Shown here: positions 8,518-17,760 of the stretch, in pieces | Numbering within the stretch: the stretch's first letter is position 1 | Layout of the letters: each line of letters begins with the position of its first letter | From: JAGZEG01 sp963930185 | GTDB lineage: Bacteria; Actinomycetota; Coriobacteriia; Coriobacteriales; UMGS124 | Assembly (NCBI GenBank): GCA_963930185.1 | Contig: CAWVLT010000047.1 | Span: forward strand, 5,410-69,409 | Length of the DNA stretch: 64,000 bases | Reading direction: 5' to 3' | Notes under the pieces: model-generated | Told to the model about the DNA's origin: nothing | The model's database searches: none | Seen by the model: only the letters and a program-made list of their open reading frames with translations | Translations under genes and position numbers: made by a program

Positions 8518-9066
8518 ATGAAGGTCATTCTCTTGGACGAGCTGAGGGGGAAGGGCGGCGAAGGCGACGTCATCGAGGTCGCCGACGGCTTTGCCAACAA
8601 CTGGCTCTTCCCTCAGAAGATCGCCATTCGCGCGACGGAGGGCAACCTCAAGCAGCTTGAGCAGCGCCGTCGCAGCATTCAGAAGCGCGAGGAGGTGCGT
8701 CTGGCCAACGCCAACGCCCTCAAGGAGCAGATCGACGGCAAGTCCGTGCGCATCGAGTCCAAGGTGGGCGACGAGGGCCAGCTCTTCGGCTCCGTCACCA
8801 GCGTCATGGTCGCCGATGCCGTCATGGCCCAGCTGAACGTCGAGATCGATCGCAAGCGCGTCGTCCTCAACCAGCCCATCAAGACGGTGGGCGCCCACAT
8901 CGTGCCCGTGTCGCTGTACCGCGACATCGTGGCCAACGTCGTGGTCGAGGTCAATGACGCCGCTGGCTTCGCCGCCATCGACGCCGCCAGCGCTCCTGCC
9001 GAGGAGGAGGCCGCCGAGGAGGCGCCTGCTACCGAGGAGGCCGCTGCCGAGGAGGACGCCGAGTAG
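8518..9066 (+). CDS. rplI: 50S ribosomal protein L9 with acidic C-terminal extension
   Basis: L9 binds 23S rRNA near the L1 stalk and helps keep the reading frame. The N-domain MKVILLDELRGKGGEGDVIEV and a long connecting helix (residues about 45-75) are clear. The 182-residue length exceeds the usual ~150 because of a C-terminal tail of Ala and Glu (about 30 residues). ATG 8518 follows GAGGAG; the frame begins three codons earlier without a better site. It ends the S6 operon, before a strong terminator. Confidence 0.96.
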   Translation: MKVILLDELRGKGGEGDVIEVADGFANNWLFPQKIAIRATEGNLKQLEQRRRSIQKREEVRLANANALKEQIDGKSVRIESKVGDEGQLFGSVTSVMVADAVMAQLNVEIDRKRVVLNQPIKTVGAHIVPVSLYRDIVANVVVEVNDAAGFAAIDAASAPAEEEAAEEAPATEEAAAEEDAE

Positions 9067-9106
9067 GCGCAAGATCCGACGCACGTCGTGATCGAGGCTG
9101 TGATCG

Positions 9107-9136
9107 AGGGCCCGGGAGCAATCCCGGGCCCTTTTT
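9107..9136 (+). terminator. Terminator after rplI
   Basis: An 11-bp perfect stem AGGGCCCGGGA/TCCCGGGCCCT with a GCAA tetraloop, followed by TTTT. Confidence 0.95.
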
Positions 9137-9273
9137 GTGTCATGGCCCGCCTCGTGCTTCGGTTTCTGCGATTGTCTGTCAGAAAGCCGACAGGTGTCCG
9201 ATGACCCTGATTTTGTCAGGCATAGGCGATAGAATGGCGGGGCAACGAGCACGTCACGAAAGGAAGGCCGCAC

Positions 9274-10656
9274 ATGGACATGAACGAGCCGGATCCTCGC
9301 CTCACGGGCGGCAACCCGCTGCCCCAGAACACCGACGCCGAGGCGGCGGTGCTCGCCGCGGCCATCCTCTCCTCGGAGGTCGTACCCGAGATCGCCTCCA
9401 TGCTCGTGCCCGATGACTTCTACCGGCCGGCGCATCGCACGGTCTACGCGGCCATCGTCGAGCTGTTCCGCCGCGACATCCCCATCGACCAGCTGTCTCT
9501 GGCTGACTACCTGGAGCGCTCCGGCGAGATCCAGCTCGTGGGCGGCAAGGGGTTCATCATCGACCTCGCCAACAACTCGTTTGCCCTGGTGAACTGGCGC
9601 CAGCACGCACGCATCGTCAAGCGCTGCTCCACGCTGCGTGCCATCATTGCAGCCTCGACGGGCATCACCGCCCTAGCCTTTGACGCACCGCCCGACGACA
9701 TCGAGAGCATCGTGGAGCGCTCCGAGGCCATGCTTTTGTCGGTCACCGACAAAGAGGTGGAGAGCGCCTCGCGCCCGCTGGGCGACTTCGTGATGGAGGC
9801 GTTCAACGAGATCGAGTCCATCGCCAAGGGCGGGGCCCACATCGCCGGCATCGCAACCGGCTTCACCGAGCTCGACAAGATCTTGCTGGGCCTGCGCCCC
9901 GGCACCATGCACATCATCGGTGCCCGACCCGGCGTGGGCAAGACGGCGTTTGCCCTCTCGCTTGCGCTCAACGTGGCCAAGGCCGGCTCGCCGGTGGTCT
10001 TCTTCTCCCTGGAGATGTCGGGTTCGGAGATCGCGACGCGCCTTCTGTGCGGCGAGGCGGGCATCTCGAGCGAGGACGTGCGTTCGGGCAACATCATGCC
10101 AGAGATGTGGCCCGCGCTCATCGAGGCGAGCGACACACTGGCGTCTCTGGACTTCACGGTGGACGACACCGCAGGCACCAACGTCATCGAGATCCGCACC
10201 AAGGCACGCCGCCTTCTGCATGGTAAGACCGGCGGCCTCATCATCGTGGACTACCTGCAGCTCATCAACCCGGTGAGCACCGGCCGTGAGAAGAACCGCA
10301 CCAACGAGGTCGGCGAGATGTCGCGCGCCCTGAAGGTCTTGGCCAAAGATCTGGGCGTGCCGGTCATCGCCCTGTCGCAGCTCTCCCGCGAGGTCGACCG
10401 CCGCCCTGACAAGCGCCCCGTGCTGGCTGACCTGCGTGAGTCGGGCTCCATCGAGCAGGACGCCGACACCGTCATGTTCATTGACCGCTCCCTCACCGAG
10501 GACGAGGCCAACGACGAGAAGCACGACCGCCCCCCGCTGGGCACGGCCAACATCATCGTGGCCAAGAACCGTGCGGGCCGCTCGGGCGTGGACGTGCCGC
10601 TGGTGTTCCTGGCCGACCGCACGGCCTTCCGCAACATGTCGCGCAGCGAGGGGTAG
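9274..10656 (+). CDS. dnaB: Replicative DNA helicase DnaB
   Basis: Hexameric 5'-3' helicase that unwinds the replication fork and interacts with primase and the loader. The 460-residue protein has the N-terminal DnaB domain (about 10-120; NTDAEAAVLAAAILSS) and a RecA-like domain (about 190-455) with Walker A GARPGVGKTAFAL, Walker B LIIVDYLQLI and the SQLSREVDRRPDKRP segment. No intein or truncation is seen. AAAGGAAGG precedes the ATG. It follows the rplI terminator and is transcribed separately. Confidence 0.98.
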   Translation: MDMNEPDPRLTGGNPLPQNTDAEAAVLAAAILSSEVVPEIASMLVPDDFYRPAHRTVYAAIVELFRRDIPIDQLSLADYLERSGEIQLVGGKGFIIDLANNSFALVNWRQHARIVKRCSTLRAIIAASTGITALAFDAPPDDIESIVERSEAMLLSVTDKEVESASRPLGDFVMEAFNEIESIAKGGAHIAGIATGFTELDKILLGLRPGTMHIIGARPGVGKTAFALSLALNVAKAGSPVVFFSLEMSGSEIATRLLCGEAGISSEDVRSGNIMPEMWPALIEASDTLASLDFTVDDTAGTNVIEIRTKARRLLHGKTGGLIIVDYLQLINPVSTGREKNRTNEVGEMSRALKVLAKDLGVPVIALSQLSREVDRRPDKRPVLADLRESGSIEQDADTVMFIDRSLTEDEANDEKHDRPPLGTANIIVAKNRAGRSGVDVPLVFLADRTAFRNMSRSEG

Positions 10657-10703
10657 GGCTTTCTCTGTCAGACTGCTTGCGTCCACGACGTGGGGGTATC
10701 AAA

Positions 10704-10740
10704 ACGATACGGGAATGTGATATGATATCCCCAGTATCGT
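10704..10740. promoter_or_regulatory. Inverted repeat around the -10 of the Panacea gene
   Basis: The arms ACGATAC (10704-10710) and GTATCGT (10734-10740) flank a -10-like TATGAT (10721-10726), and GGG/CCC extends the dyad inward. A dyad enclosing a core promoter, 29 nt before the start, is a typical operator position. Confidence 0.55.
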
Positions 10741-10768
10741 ACATTTGTTCGATCGTAGGAGGTGCTTC

Positions 10769-11302
10769 ATGCCTCGCGCAGTCGATGTTGCGTCATACAT
10801 ATTGAACGAACGGGGCAGGTTCGGCGGCTATCAGCTGCAGAAGCTTCTCTATTATTGCCAAGCATGGTGTCTGGTTACGCAGGACCGCCCTTTGTTCCCG
10901 GAGGAGATTCGCGCATGGGACCACGGGCCTGTCGTGTTCGAGGTTGCGCGCGCACATCGTGGGCGCAGGTCGGTGGTGGCAGCTGACATTGACGGCGATC
11001 CCCAGGCCCTGGCTGCCGAGGATGAGGTGCTCGTAGACGCTGTCCTCGAGTCATATGCGGTTCTGAGCGGTGACGAGCTCGCCCAGCTCTCCCATAGTGA
11101 AGATCCTTGGGCTCATGCATACAATGGAGAGTCGGGGATAGTCTCTGCCACAATCCCCTTGGAAGACATCCAAGTATACTATGCAGGTCTTATGGCCGGT
11201 GACGCCGCCATTGCCCGGCAGCACCATGTTCCACACTTTTCTGTGGCGCCACGCATCATCGTGAGCGATGAGGACTTCTCCGTTCTCTCGGACATGCTTT
11301 AG
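10769..11302 (+). CDS. Panacea (DUF4065/SocA-like) domain protein, possible antitoxin
   Basis: The 177-residue protein carries the Panacea signature: ASYILNERGRFGGYQLQKLLYYCQ, an AWDHGPVV motif, and a C-terminal helical half. Family members occur as promiscuous antitoxins, as the SocA adaptor and as phage-linked proteins. ATG 10769 follows AGGAGG; the frame opening at 10745 has no site. No intact toxin is adjacent: downstream only a GNAT remnant remains. It may thus be a solitary antitoxin or act as a protease adaptor. The dyad over its promoter suggests regulated expression. Confidence 0.8.
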   Translation: MPRAVDVASYILNERGRFGGYQLQKLLYYCQAWCLVTQDRPLFPEEIRAWDHGPVVFEVARAHRGRRSVVAADIDGDPQALAAEDEVLVDAVLESYAVLSGDELAQLSHSEDPWAHAYNGESGIVSATIPLEDIQVYYAGLMAGDAAIARQHHVPHFSVAPRIIVSDEDFSVLSDML

Positions 11303-11317
11303 GCTCGCTATGTGTGA

Positions 11318-11464
11318 AAACTCCCAGAGCCATCAGGACTTGCGTCTTGGTATGCGCGTCATGAGTTTCGCCCGCTCAAAGATAATCCCCTGCGCATGGT
11401 GCTGCCAATGAAAGACGCCCGCGCACTGGTGAAACGACTGGGAGAAGACTACTTCAAATTCTAA
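11318..11464 (+). pseudogene. C-terminal remnant of a GNAT acetyltransferase (TacT-like)
   Basis: The frame from 11318 to the stop at 11462 encodes about 48 residues including WYARHEFRPLKDNPLRMVLP and MKDARALVKRL. This resembles the last beta strands and helix of GNAT toxins of the TacT type (pattern Y-x-x-x-x-F-x-P-L, then R-x-x-L-P-M). No start codon with a ribosome site and no acetyl-CoA-binding part precede it, so the gene is a remnant. It lies 15 nt after the Panacea gene. The family call is from a short segment and is tentative. Confidence 0.5.
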
Positions 11465-11592
11465 AGCCGGACGATGTATGGATGTCACATGCTCGCGCGG
11501 GACGAGCATGGGTGCCCCTCTGGGTTCCTCCGCTTATTTTGTTGCGAGCGATGCAAACGCCGGGCGCCGCCCCGTGCCCCGAGGCGTCCGGG

Positions 11593-11598
11593 TATACT
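11593..11598 (+). promoter_or_regulatory. -10 element upstream of purA
   Basis: TATACT 69 nt before the purA ATG, without a clear -35 match. An 8-bp inverted repeat CATGCTCG/CGAGCATG lies further upstream at 11488-11510. No purine-box motif was recognised. Confidence 0.35.
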
Positions 11599-11666
11599 GT
11601 GAGAGTAACTGTCACTTGGGGCGGGTCGCGCAGCATCTCGCCTCATGCGAGAGAGAAGAGCGCAAC

Positions 11667-12950
11667 ATGCCCGCTACGATACTTGTCGGCGCACAGTGGG
11701 GCGACGAAGGCAAGGGCAAGATTACCGACCTCATCTCTGACAAGTACGACTTTGTCGTGCGCTATCAGGGCGGTAACAACGCCGGCCACACGGTTATCAC
11801 CCCCAAGCACAAGCTCGCCCTGCACCTCATTCCCTCGGGCGTCATGTACCCCACCATCACGCCGGTCATCGGCAACGGGTGCGTCATCGATCCCAAGGTG
11901 CTGCTCGAGGAGATGGACATCCTCGAGGGCGAGGGCATCTCGTGCGAGCGCCTGAAGATCTCGGGTAACGCCCACATCATCATGCCCTACCATCGTGACC
12001 TCGACGGCGCGAGCGAGCGCCGCCTGGGCAACAACCTCATCGGCACCACGCGCCGCGGCATCGGCCCGGCCTACCAGGACAAGGCCAGCCGCATGGGCCT
12101 GCGCATGCAGGACATGCTGGACAAGGACATCTTCCGCGAGAAGGTGGCCGCGGCCCTGCAGGAGAAGAACGACATCCTCGAGAAGGTGTACGGCCTGCCC
12201 ACCTACACGGTTGAGCAGATTTGCGAGGAGTTCTTCGCCTATGCCGACCGCCTGGCCCCCTACATCACCGAGACGACGAGCCTGCTGCACGACGCCATCG
12301 AGCAGGACAAGAACGTGCTGTTCGAAGGCGCCCAGGGCACGCTGCTCGACATCGACTTCGGCACCTACCCGTTCGTGACCTCCTCGAGCTGCTCGGCCGG
12401 CGGCGCCATCACCGGCTCGGGCGTGGGGATCAAGAGCATCGACCGCATCCTGGGCATCGCCAAGGCCTACATCACGCGCGTGGGCTCGGGCCCGTTCCCC
12501 ACGGAGATCCCCGAGAGCGACCCTGCGGGCGAGACCCTGTGCCAGGTGGGCAGCGAGTTCGGCGTGACCACGGGTCGCCGCCGCCGCTGCGGCTGGTTCG
12601 ACGCCGTCATCGCCAAGTACTCCGCCCAGGTCAACGGTCTCACCGACCTGGCCATCACCAAGCTCGACGTGCTCTCGTCGCTCGACACCATCAAGGTGTG
12701 CACGGCCTACGAGTGCGACGGCCAGGTGTATCGCACGGTGCCCCAGCACCAGACGCTGTTCCATCACGCCAAGCCAATCTACGAGGAGCTTCCCGGCTGG
12801 CGCGAGGACATCTCCATGTGCCGCAGCTTCTACGAGCTGCCGCGCGCGGCCAAGGACTACATCGACTACATCGAGGACCTTTCTGGCGTGAAGGTGTCCA
12901 TCATCGCGGTGGGCCCGTCGCGCGAGCAGACCATCATGCGTCACTGGTAA
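11667..12950 (+). CDS. purA: Adenylosuccinate synthetase
   Basis: PurA joins IMP and aspartate using GTP, the first committed step to AMP. The 427-residue protein has the conserved GAQWGDEGKGK P-loop, GGNNAGHTV, GTTRRGIGPAYQDK and the GVTTGRRRRCGW region. ATG 11667 is chosen because homology starts with MPATILVGAQWGD; the longer frame to 11478 is non-conserved sequence. purD follows 17 nt later, so the two purine genes are probably one transcript. Confidence 0.97.
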   Translation: MPATILVGAQWGDEGKGKITDLISDKYDFVVRYQGGNNAGHTVITPKHKLALHLIPSGVMYPTITPVIGNGCVIDPKVLLEEMDILEGEGISCERLKISGNAHIIMPYHRDLDGASERRLGNNLIGTTRRGIGPAYQDKASRMGLRMQDMLDKDIFREKVAAALQEKNDILEKVYGLPTYTVEQICEEFFAYADRLAPYITETTSLLHDAIEQDKNVLFEGAQGTLLDIDFGTYPFVTSSSCSAGGAITGSGVGIKSIDRILGIAKAYITRVGSGPFPTEIPESDPAGETLCQVGSEFGVTTGRRRRCGWFDAVIAKYSAQVNGLTDLAITKLDVLSSLDTIKVCTAYECDGQVYRTVPQHQTLFHHAKPIYEELPGWREDISMCRSFYELPRAAKDYIDYIEDLSGVKVSIIAVGPSREQTIMRHW

Positions 12951-12967
12951 GGTAGGGGGAGTCACAC

Positions 12968-14266
12968 ATGGATATCCTGCTGCTCGGTAGCGGCGGCCGC
13001 GAGCATGCGATCGCCGTGTCCCTCAAGCGCTCTTCTTCGTGCGGAAAGCTGTACGTGGCACCCGGCAACGGCGGGACGGCGTCCATCGCCACCAACGTCG
13101 CACTGGACATCGAAGACGGCGCCGCCGTCGTGGCGTTTGCGCGCGAGCATAACGTGGGCCTGGTCGTGATCGGGCCCGAGGCCCCGCTGGTGGCCGGCGT
13201 GGCCGACGCGGTGCGCGAGGCGGGCATCGCCTGCTTCGGCCCGGGCGCGCAGGGCGCCCGCCTGGAGGGCAGCAAGCACTTCTCCAAGGAGTTCATGACC
13301 CGTCATGGCATCCCCACGGCGCCCTACCGCGCGTTTAACGCCGTCGAGCCGGCGTGCGACTACGTGCGCGAGCGCTTCGCCTCGGGCTGCGGCGTGCTCG
13401 TGGTGAAGGCCGACGGTCTGGCGGCGGGCAAGGGCGTGGTGGTCGCCAAGGACGAGCCCGAGGCCATCTCGGCCGTCGAGGCCTGCTTTGCCGGGCAGTT
13501 TGGCCAGGCCGGCTCCACCGTGGTCATCGAGGAGGGTCTGACCGGCCCGGAGTGCTCGTATCTGATCTTCACCGACGGCAAGGTCATGCGCCCCATGGCC
13601 ACCGCCCAGGACCACAAGCGCGCCTACGAGGGCGACCGCGGGCCCAACACGGGCGGCATGGGGTGCTACTCTCCGGTGCCCATCGTCACCGACGAGGAGA
13701 TGGAGCAGATGACCGCCATCATGCAGAAGGCGGTCGACGGCATGGCGGCCGACGGCATCGACTACCGCGGCGTGCTCTACGGCGGCTTCATGCTGACGCC
13801 CGAGGGGCCGCAGGTCCTCGAGTTCAACGCGCGCTTCGGTGACCCCGAGACCCAGGTCATCCTGCCGCGCCTGCGTACCGACCTGGTCGACGTCATGATG
13901 GCGTGCGCCGAGTGCCGCCTGGGCGAGCTCGAGCTTTCGTGGCGCCCCGAGTGGGCGGTGACCGTGGTGCTGGCCTCGCAGGGCTATCCCATGAGCTACA
14001 AGAAGGGCTTTGCCATTACCGACGTGGAGGCGGCCGAGAAGTTGCCCGGGGTGACGATCTACCACGCGGGCACGGCCCTGGACGCCGAGGGCACCCTGCG
14101 CACCTCCGGCGGGCGCGTCCTGGACGTCACCGCTCTGGGGGCCACCTTCGCCGAGGCTCGTGAGCGCGCCTACGAGGCCGCCGAGCTCATCTCCTTCGAC
14201 GGCAAGCAGATGCGCATGGACATCGGCCTGCGTGCCCTGAGCGGCCGCGAGGCCTGGGAGGCATAG
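12968..14266 (+). CDS. purD: Phosphoribosylamine--glycine ligase
   Basis: PurD (GAR synthetase) joins phosphoribosylamine and glycine with ATP. The 432-residue ATP-grasp protein starts MDILLLGSGGREHAI and contains VIGPEAPLVAGVADA, HGIPTAPY, VVKADGLAAGKGVVV, NTGGMGCYSP and LEFNARFGDPETQV, all in family order. It is the expected length. It lies between purA and a NUDIX gene whose start follows 4 nt after its stop. Confidence 0.97.
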   Translation: MDILLLGSGGREHAIAVSLKRSSSCGKLYVAPGNGGTASIATNVALDIEDGAAVVAFAREHNVGLVVIGPEAPLVAGVADAVREAGIACFGPGAQGARLEGSKHFSKEFMTRHGIPTAPYRAFNAVEPACDYVRERFASGCGVLVVKADGLAAGKGVVVAKDEPEAISAVEACFAGQFGQAGSTVVIEEGLTGPECSYLIFTDGKVMRPMATAQDHKRAYEGDRGPNTGGMGCYSPVPIVTDEEMEQMTAIMQKAVDGMAADGIDYRGVLYGGFMLTPEGPQVLEFNARFGDPETQVILPRLRTDLVDVMMACAECRLGELELSWRPEWAVTVVLASQGYPMSYKKGFAITDVEAAEKLPGVTIYHAGTALDAEGTLRTSGGRVLDVTALGATFAEARERAYEAAELISFDGKQMRMDIGLRALSGREAWEA

Positions 14267-14270
14267 GGCC

Positions 14271-14843
14271 ATGGGCGAGGTGGACGAGCGCGTGTCCGAC
14301 GATGGGCTGAGCGAGGTCATCGAGAGCAGCGTTGCGCAGTGGAGCGGGTCGTTCCTCACGGCCGAGGAGGTGACGGTGCGCCTGCCCGACGGCCGACGTG
14401 CCACGCGCGACGTGATCCGCCATCCCGGCGCCGTTGCCGTCATCGCGCTGACCGACGACGGCAAGATCGTGCTTGTCCACCAGTATCGCACCGCCCTTGA
14501 GTGCGTGACCCTCGAGATCCCCGCCGGCAAGCTGGACGTGGGCGAGGATCCCGAACACGCCGCCCGCCGCGAGCTGGAGGAGGAGACTGGCTACGTCGCC
14601 GACCGCATGGCGTTTCTCGGCGACATAGCTCCCGCGGTGGGGTACTCCGACGAGATCTTGCACCTCTACATGGCCATGGGCCTGCACTTTGCCGGCGCCT
14701 CGCCCGACGAGGACGAATTCATCCACGTCGACCTGGTCGATCTGGGGGAGATGGTGGATCGCGTGCTCGACGGGCGGATCGTTGACTCCAAGACCGTCGC
14801 GGCCGTCCTTTTGTGCGATGCGATCTCGCGAAGGATGGAGTAG
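14271..14843 (+). CDS. NUDIX hydrolase, ADP-ribose pyrophosphatase type
   Basis: The 190-residue protein has a full Nudix box at residues 86-108: Gly86, then ARRELEEETGY with the metal-binding glutamates. The order substrate sheet, then IVLVHQYRTALE and LEIPAGKLD, matches the ADP-ribose pyrophosphatase subgroup (NudF), which cleaves ADP-ribose to AMP and ribose 5-phosphate. The substrate is inferred from these motifs and not certain. It starts 4 nt after purD, implying translational coupling. Confidence 0.88.
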   Translation: MGEVDERVSDDGLSEVIESSVAQWSGSFLTAEEVTVRLPDGRRATRDVIRHPGAVAVIALTDDGKIVLVHQYRTALECVTLEIPAGKLDVGEDPEHAARRELEEETGYVADRMAFLGDIAPAVGYSDEILHLYMAMGLHFAGASPDEDEFIHVDLVDLGEMVDRVLDGRIVDSKTVAAVLLCDAISRRME

Positions 14844-14940
14844 AATCAGGGGGCGCGCCTGACGGGCGGCGCACCCGGTGCATACGCGCCCGACGGGCGC
14901 TGACAGACCGACCGAGACACACGCACGGTGGCTCTTCTGC

Positions 14941-14978
14941 ACGGGGTGGGACAAAGTCCTGCCCCGTGTTAGGTTTTT
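14941..14978 (+). terminator. Hairpin between NUDIX and ABC exporter genes
   Basis: A 12-bp stem with two G-U pairs (14941-14952 with 14956-14967), an AAA loop, then GTTAGGTTTTT. It probably ends the purine operon, although read-through into the exporter 18 nt later is possible. Confidence 0.7.
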
Positions 14979-14995
14979 GGCCCGAAAGGGGAAGC

Positions 14996-16867
14996 ATGAG
15001 CGAAGCAAAGCCTAAGAACTCTACGTCCGACGCACGTTCCGGCGCACGTTCTGCCGCCACCTCGGGCAGCTCTGGGGAACAGGCGAAGTCCGGACGCGCC
15101 CCGCAGGCGGGCGAACGGCGCCACATGGGGCCGTTTCGTCGCTTCCTCTCCTACTACGGGCCGCAGAAGAAGCTCTTCTGGATCGACATGGCGTGCGCCC
15201 TACTCGTGGCCGCCATCGACCTGGCCTTTCCGCAGATCTTGCGCAATCTGACCAATGGCCTCTTCCAGGGGCCGGCGGGCGAGATCTACTCGGCCCTGGT
15301 GCTTCTGCTCGTGGGCTTGGTGGTCATGTACGCGGTGCGCTTCGCCTGCCGCTACTTCGTGGCGGCCTGGGGCCACATCATGGGTGCGCGCATGGAGAAC
15401 CGCATGCGCGCCGACCTGTTCGACCAGTACGAGCGCTTCTCGTTCTCGTGGTACGATCGCGTCAAGACCGGCGACATGATGAGCCGCGTGGTGAGCGATC
15501 TGTTTGACATCTCCGAGGCGGCACACCACGGCCCGGAGAACATCGTCATCAGCAGCATCGAGATCGTGGGCATGCTCGTCATCATGTCCATCATCAACTG
15601 GCAGCTCGCGCTGGCCCTCACGCTGGTGACCGCCATCGCGGTCGTCTACCTCATCCGGCGCAACAAGACGCTGCAGGCCACCTTCCGCGACAACCGCATC
15701 AAGATCTCGGGCATCAACTCCCAGCTCGAGGACTCGCTGTCGGGCATCCGCGTGGTCAAGTCGTTTGCGGCCGAGGACTACGAGCGCGCCAAGTTCCGCA
15801 CGGCCAACGAGGCATACCTGGCCTCCAAGGAGAACACCTACCGCAACATGGGCGTGTTCAGCGCCGTGAGCTCCACGATCTCGGGCATGCTCTACACGGT
15901 GGTCATCGTGCTGGGCGGCTACCTGGTGGCGGCGGGGCAGCTCGCGGCGTCCGACCTCGCCATCTTCGCCCTGTATATCGGCATCCTGAGCACCCCCATC
16001 GAGACGCTCGTGAACTTCACCGAGGTGTTCCAGAAGGCAGCGGCGGGCTTCAAGCGCTTCTGCGAGATCCTGGACACCAAGCCCGACATCGTCGACAGGC
16101 CCGACGCGCCCGATATCCGCGTGACCCAGGGACGCATCGACTTCGACGACGTGTGCTTCTCCTACGACGGCACGGTCGACGTGCTCGACCACCTCGACCT
16201 GCACGTGGAGCCGGGGCAGACCGTGGCGCTGGTGGGCCCCTCGGGCGGCGGCAAGACCACGACGTGCTCGATGGTGCCGCGCTTCTACGACGTGCGCAGC
16301 GGCTCGGTACGCATCGACGGCGTCGACGTGCGCGACGTCACCCAGGACAGCCTGCGGCGCAGCATCGGCCTGGTGCAGCAGGACATCTACCTGTTCGACG
16401 GCACCATCGGTGAGAACATCGCCTACGGCCGGCCCGACGCTACGCTCGACGAGATTGTCGAGGCCGCGAAGTCGGCCAACATCCACGACTTCGTGATGAC
16501 GCTGCCCCTGGGGTACGACACGCTGGTGGGCGAGCGCGGGGCGCGACTCTCGGGCGGGCAGAAGCAGCGTATCTCCATGGCGCGCGTGTTCCTCAAGAAC
16601 CCGCCCATCATCATCCTCGACGAGGCGACGAGCGCCCTGGATAACGAGAGCGAGCGGGCAGTGCAGGCCTCGCTCGCCAAGCTCTCGCAGGGACGCACCA
16701 CGCTGGTGATCGCGCATCGGCTGTCGACCATCCGCAGCGCCACGCGCATCGTGGCCATGCAGGACGGCCGCGTGGCCGAGAGCGGCACGCACGAGGAGCT
16801 GCTCGCCAAGGACGGCATCTACGCTCGGTATTACCGCATGCAGTTCCAGGGGATCATCGAGGACTAG
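14996..16867 (+). CDS. ABC exporter half-transporter (MsbA/MdlB-like)
   Basis: A 623-residue type IV ABC exporter that dimerises in the membrane; the substrate is not evident. After a Ser/Ala-rich N-terminus of about 40 residues, six membrane helices (about 55-350) precede an ATPase domain with Walker A GPSGGGKTT, Q-loop QQDIYLFDG, signature LSGGQKQR, Walker B IIILDEATSALD and switch IAHRLST. ATG 14996 is preceded by AAAGGGGAAGC, whereas the frame opening at 14813 overlaps the NUDIX gene. A single gene suggests a homodimer. Confidence 0.94.
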   Translation: MSEAKPKNSTSDARSGARSAATSGSSGEQAKSGRAPQAGERRHMGPFRRFLSYYGPQKKLFWIDMACALLVAAIDLAFPQILRNLTNGLFQGPAGEIYSALVLLLVGLVVMYAVRFACRYFVAAWGHIMGARMENRMRADLFDQYERFSFSWYDRVKTGDMMSRVVSDLFDISEAAHHGPENIVISSIEIVGMLVIMSIINWQLALALTLVTAIAVVYLIRRNKTLQATFRDNRIKISGINSQLEDSLSGIRVVKSFAAEDYERAKFRTANEAYLASKENTYRNMGVFSAVSSTISGMLYTVVIVLGGYLVAAGQLAASDLAIFALYIGILSTPIETLVNFTEVFQKAAAGFKRFCEILDTKPDIVDRPDAPDIRVTQGRIDFDDVCFSYDGTVDVLDHLDLHVEPGQTVALVGPSGGGKTTTCSMVPRFYDVRSGSVRIDGVDVRDVTQDSLRRSIGLVQQDIYLFDGTIGENIAYGRPDATLDEIVEAAKSANIHDFVMTLPLGYDTLVGERGARLSGGQKQRISMARVFLKNPPIIILDEATSALDNESERAVQASLAKLSQGRTTLVIAHRLSTIRSATRIVAMQDGRVAESGTHEELLAKDGIYARYYRMQFQGIIED

Positions 16868-17043
16868 GCGAGCGGCCCGCGTTTTGTGGGCGCTTTGGGC
16901 ACAAAGCGGCGAATCCGCCGACCAGCGGCCCTTTTCTGCCCGCCATGGTTGTCCAGTTGAAAGCAATTGCGTATAGTCCTCAATACTGGTGTATCCTTGC
17001 AAGGATGCATGTACTGTTCTGCGCAGGAGAGAGGGCAGGCTTC

Positions 17044-17760
17044 ATGGAGGGCAAAGACAGCTCCCGGACGGAGGAGTCGTCCATGCACGACGAGCGTCCG
17101 CACGGGTACACGCTGGCCGATGAGGAGCTTGAGCGCGTGCACGAGAAGAGTATGTCGGGTGACGTGCTCGACCCCATAGCCCTGGACGACCCGACCGGCA
17201 CCTCGGTTGAGCGCGTCGTGCTGCGCGTGGGTATCACCGTCGTGGCCATCCTGGTCGCTGGCATTCTCCTTGCCCAGGTTGCCTGCAAGAACATCCGCCT
17301 GTCCATGGTGACCGACCTGGGCGAGGGCATCACGCAGGAGAGCGTGGGCTCCGCTCTGTCGAGCGGCATCCTGTGGGGAGGGGAGATCGTGGGCTTCCCC
17401 GCCGACTCCGAGGTGAACTCGTTCGACGCGGCGACGGGAACGCTCGAGGTCACGATGGCAGACGACTCCTCGCGTTCCGTCGAGCAGCTGCTCTCCGCCT
17501 TCCAGGGCAGGGCCATGACCCTGGCCATGAGCGCCTTCGAGGACGAGGCCGTGCGCACGGTGATCGTGCACGTGACGGGGCACGTCTCTGCGGAGGACGG
17601 CTCATTCACTGGCAAGGCCTCCGATCCCATGGGCGAGGCCGTGACGTTCACCTGGACGCGCAGCGACGCCGACCCCACCTCGTTCACCATGACGATGACG
17701 GGCTATGACCCGGTGGCCGCGGCCTCTGCGAGCGCGCTGGGGGACGAGGCGCAGGGCTAG
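17044..17760 (+). CDS. Hypothetical single-pass membrane protein
   Basis: I do not recognise a family. The 238-residue product has a hydrophilic N-terminus (1-62), one hydrophobic helix (about 63-82, VLRVGITVVAILVAGILLA) and a C-terminal domain of about 150 residues with beta-rich, repetitive Thr/Asp patterns that is predicted outside. ATG 17044 follows AGGAGAGAGGG. Its last codons overlap by 4 nt the end of the convergent torD gene. Confidence 0.7.
   Translation: MEGKDSSRTEESSMHDERPHGYTLADEELERVHEKSMSGDVLDPIALDDPTGTSVERVVLRVGITVVAILVAGILLAQVACKNIRLSMVTDLGEGITQESVGSALSSGILWGGEIVGFPADSEVNSFDAATGTLEVTMADDSSRSVEQLLSAFQGRAMTLAMSAFEDEAVRTVIVHVTGHVSAEDGSFTGKASDPMGEAVTFTWTRSDADPTSFTMTMTGYDPVAAASASALGDEAQG

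Noticed and set aside
11488..11510. Hairpin CATGCTCG/CGAGCATG upstream of purA as terminator
   Set aside because: No U-tract and a 7-nt loop; it is too weak to list as a terminator on its own.
15200..17002. Minus-strand 600-codon ORF across the ABC exporter
   Set aside because: Antisense shadow of an exporter with intact Walker and signature motifs.
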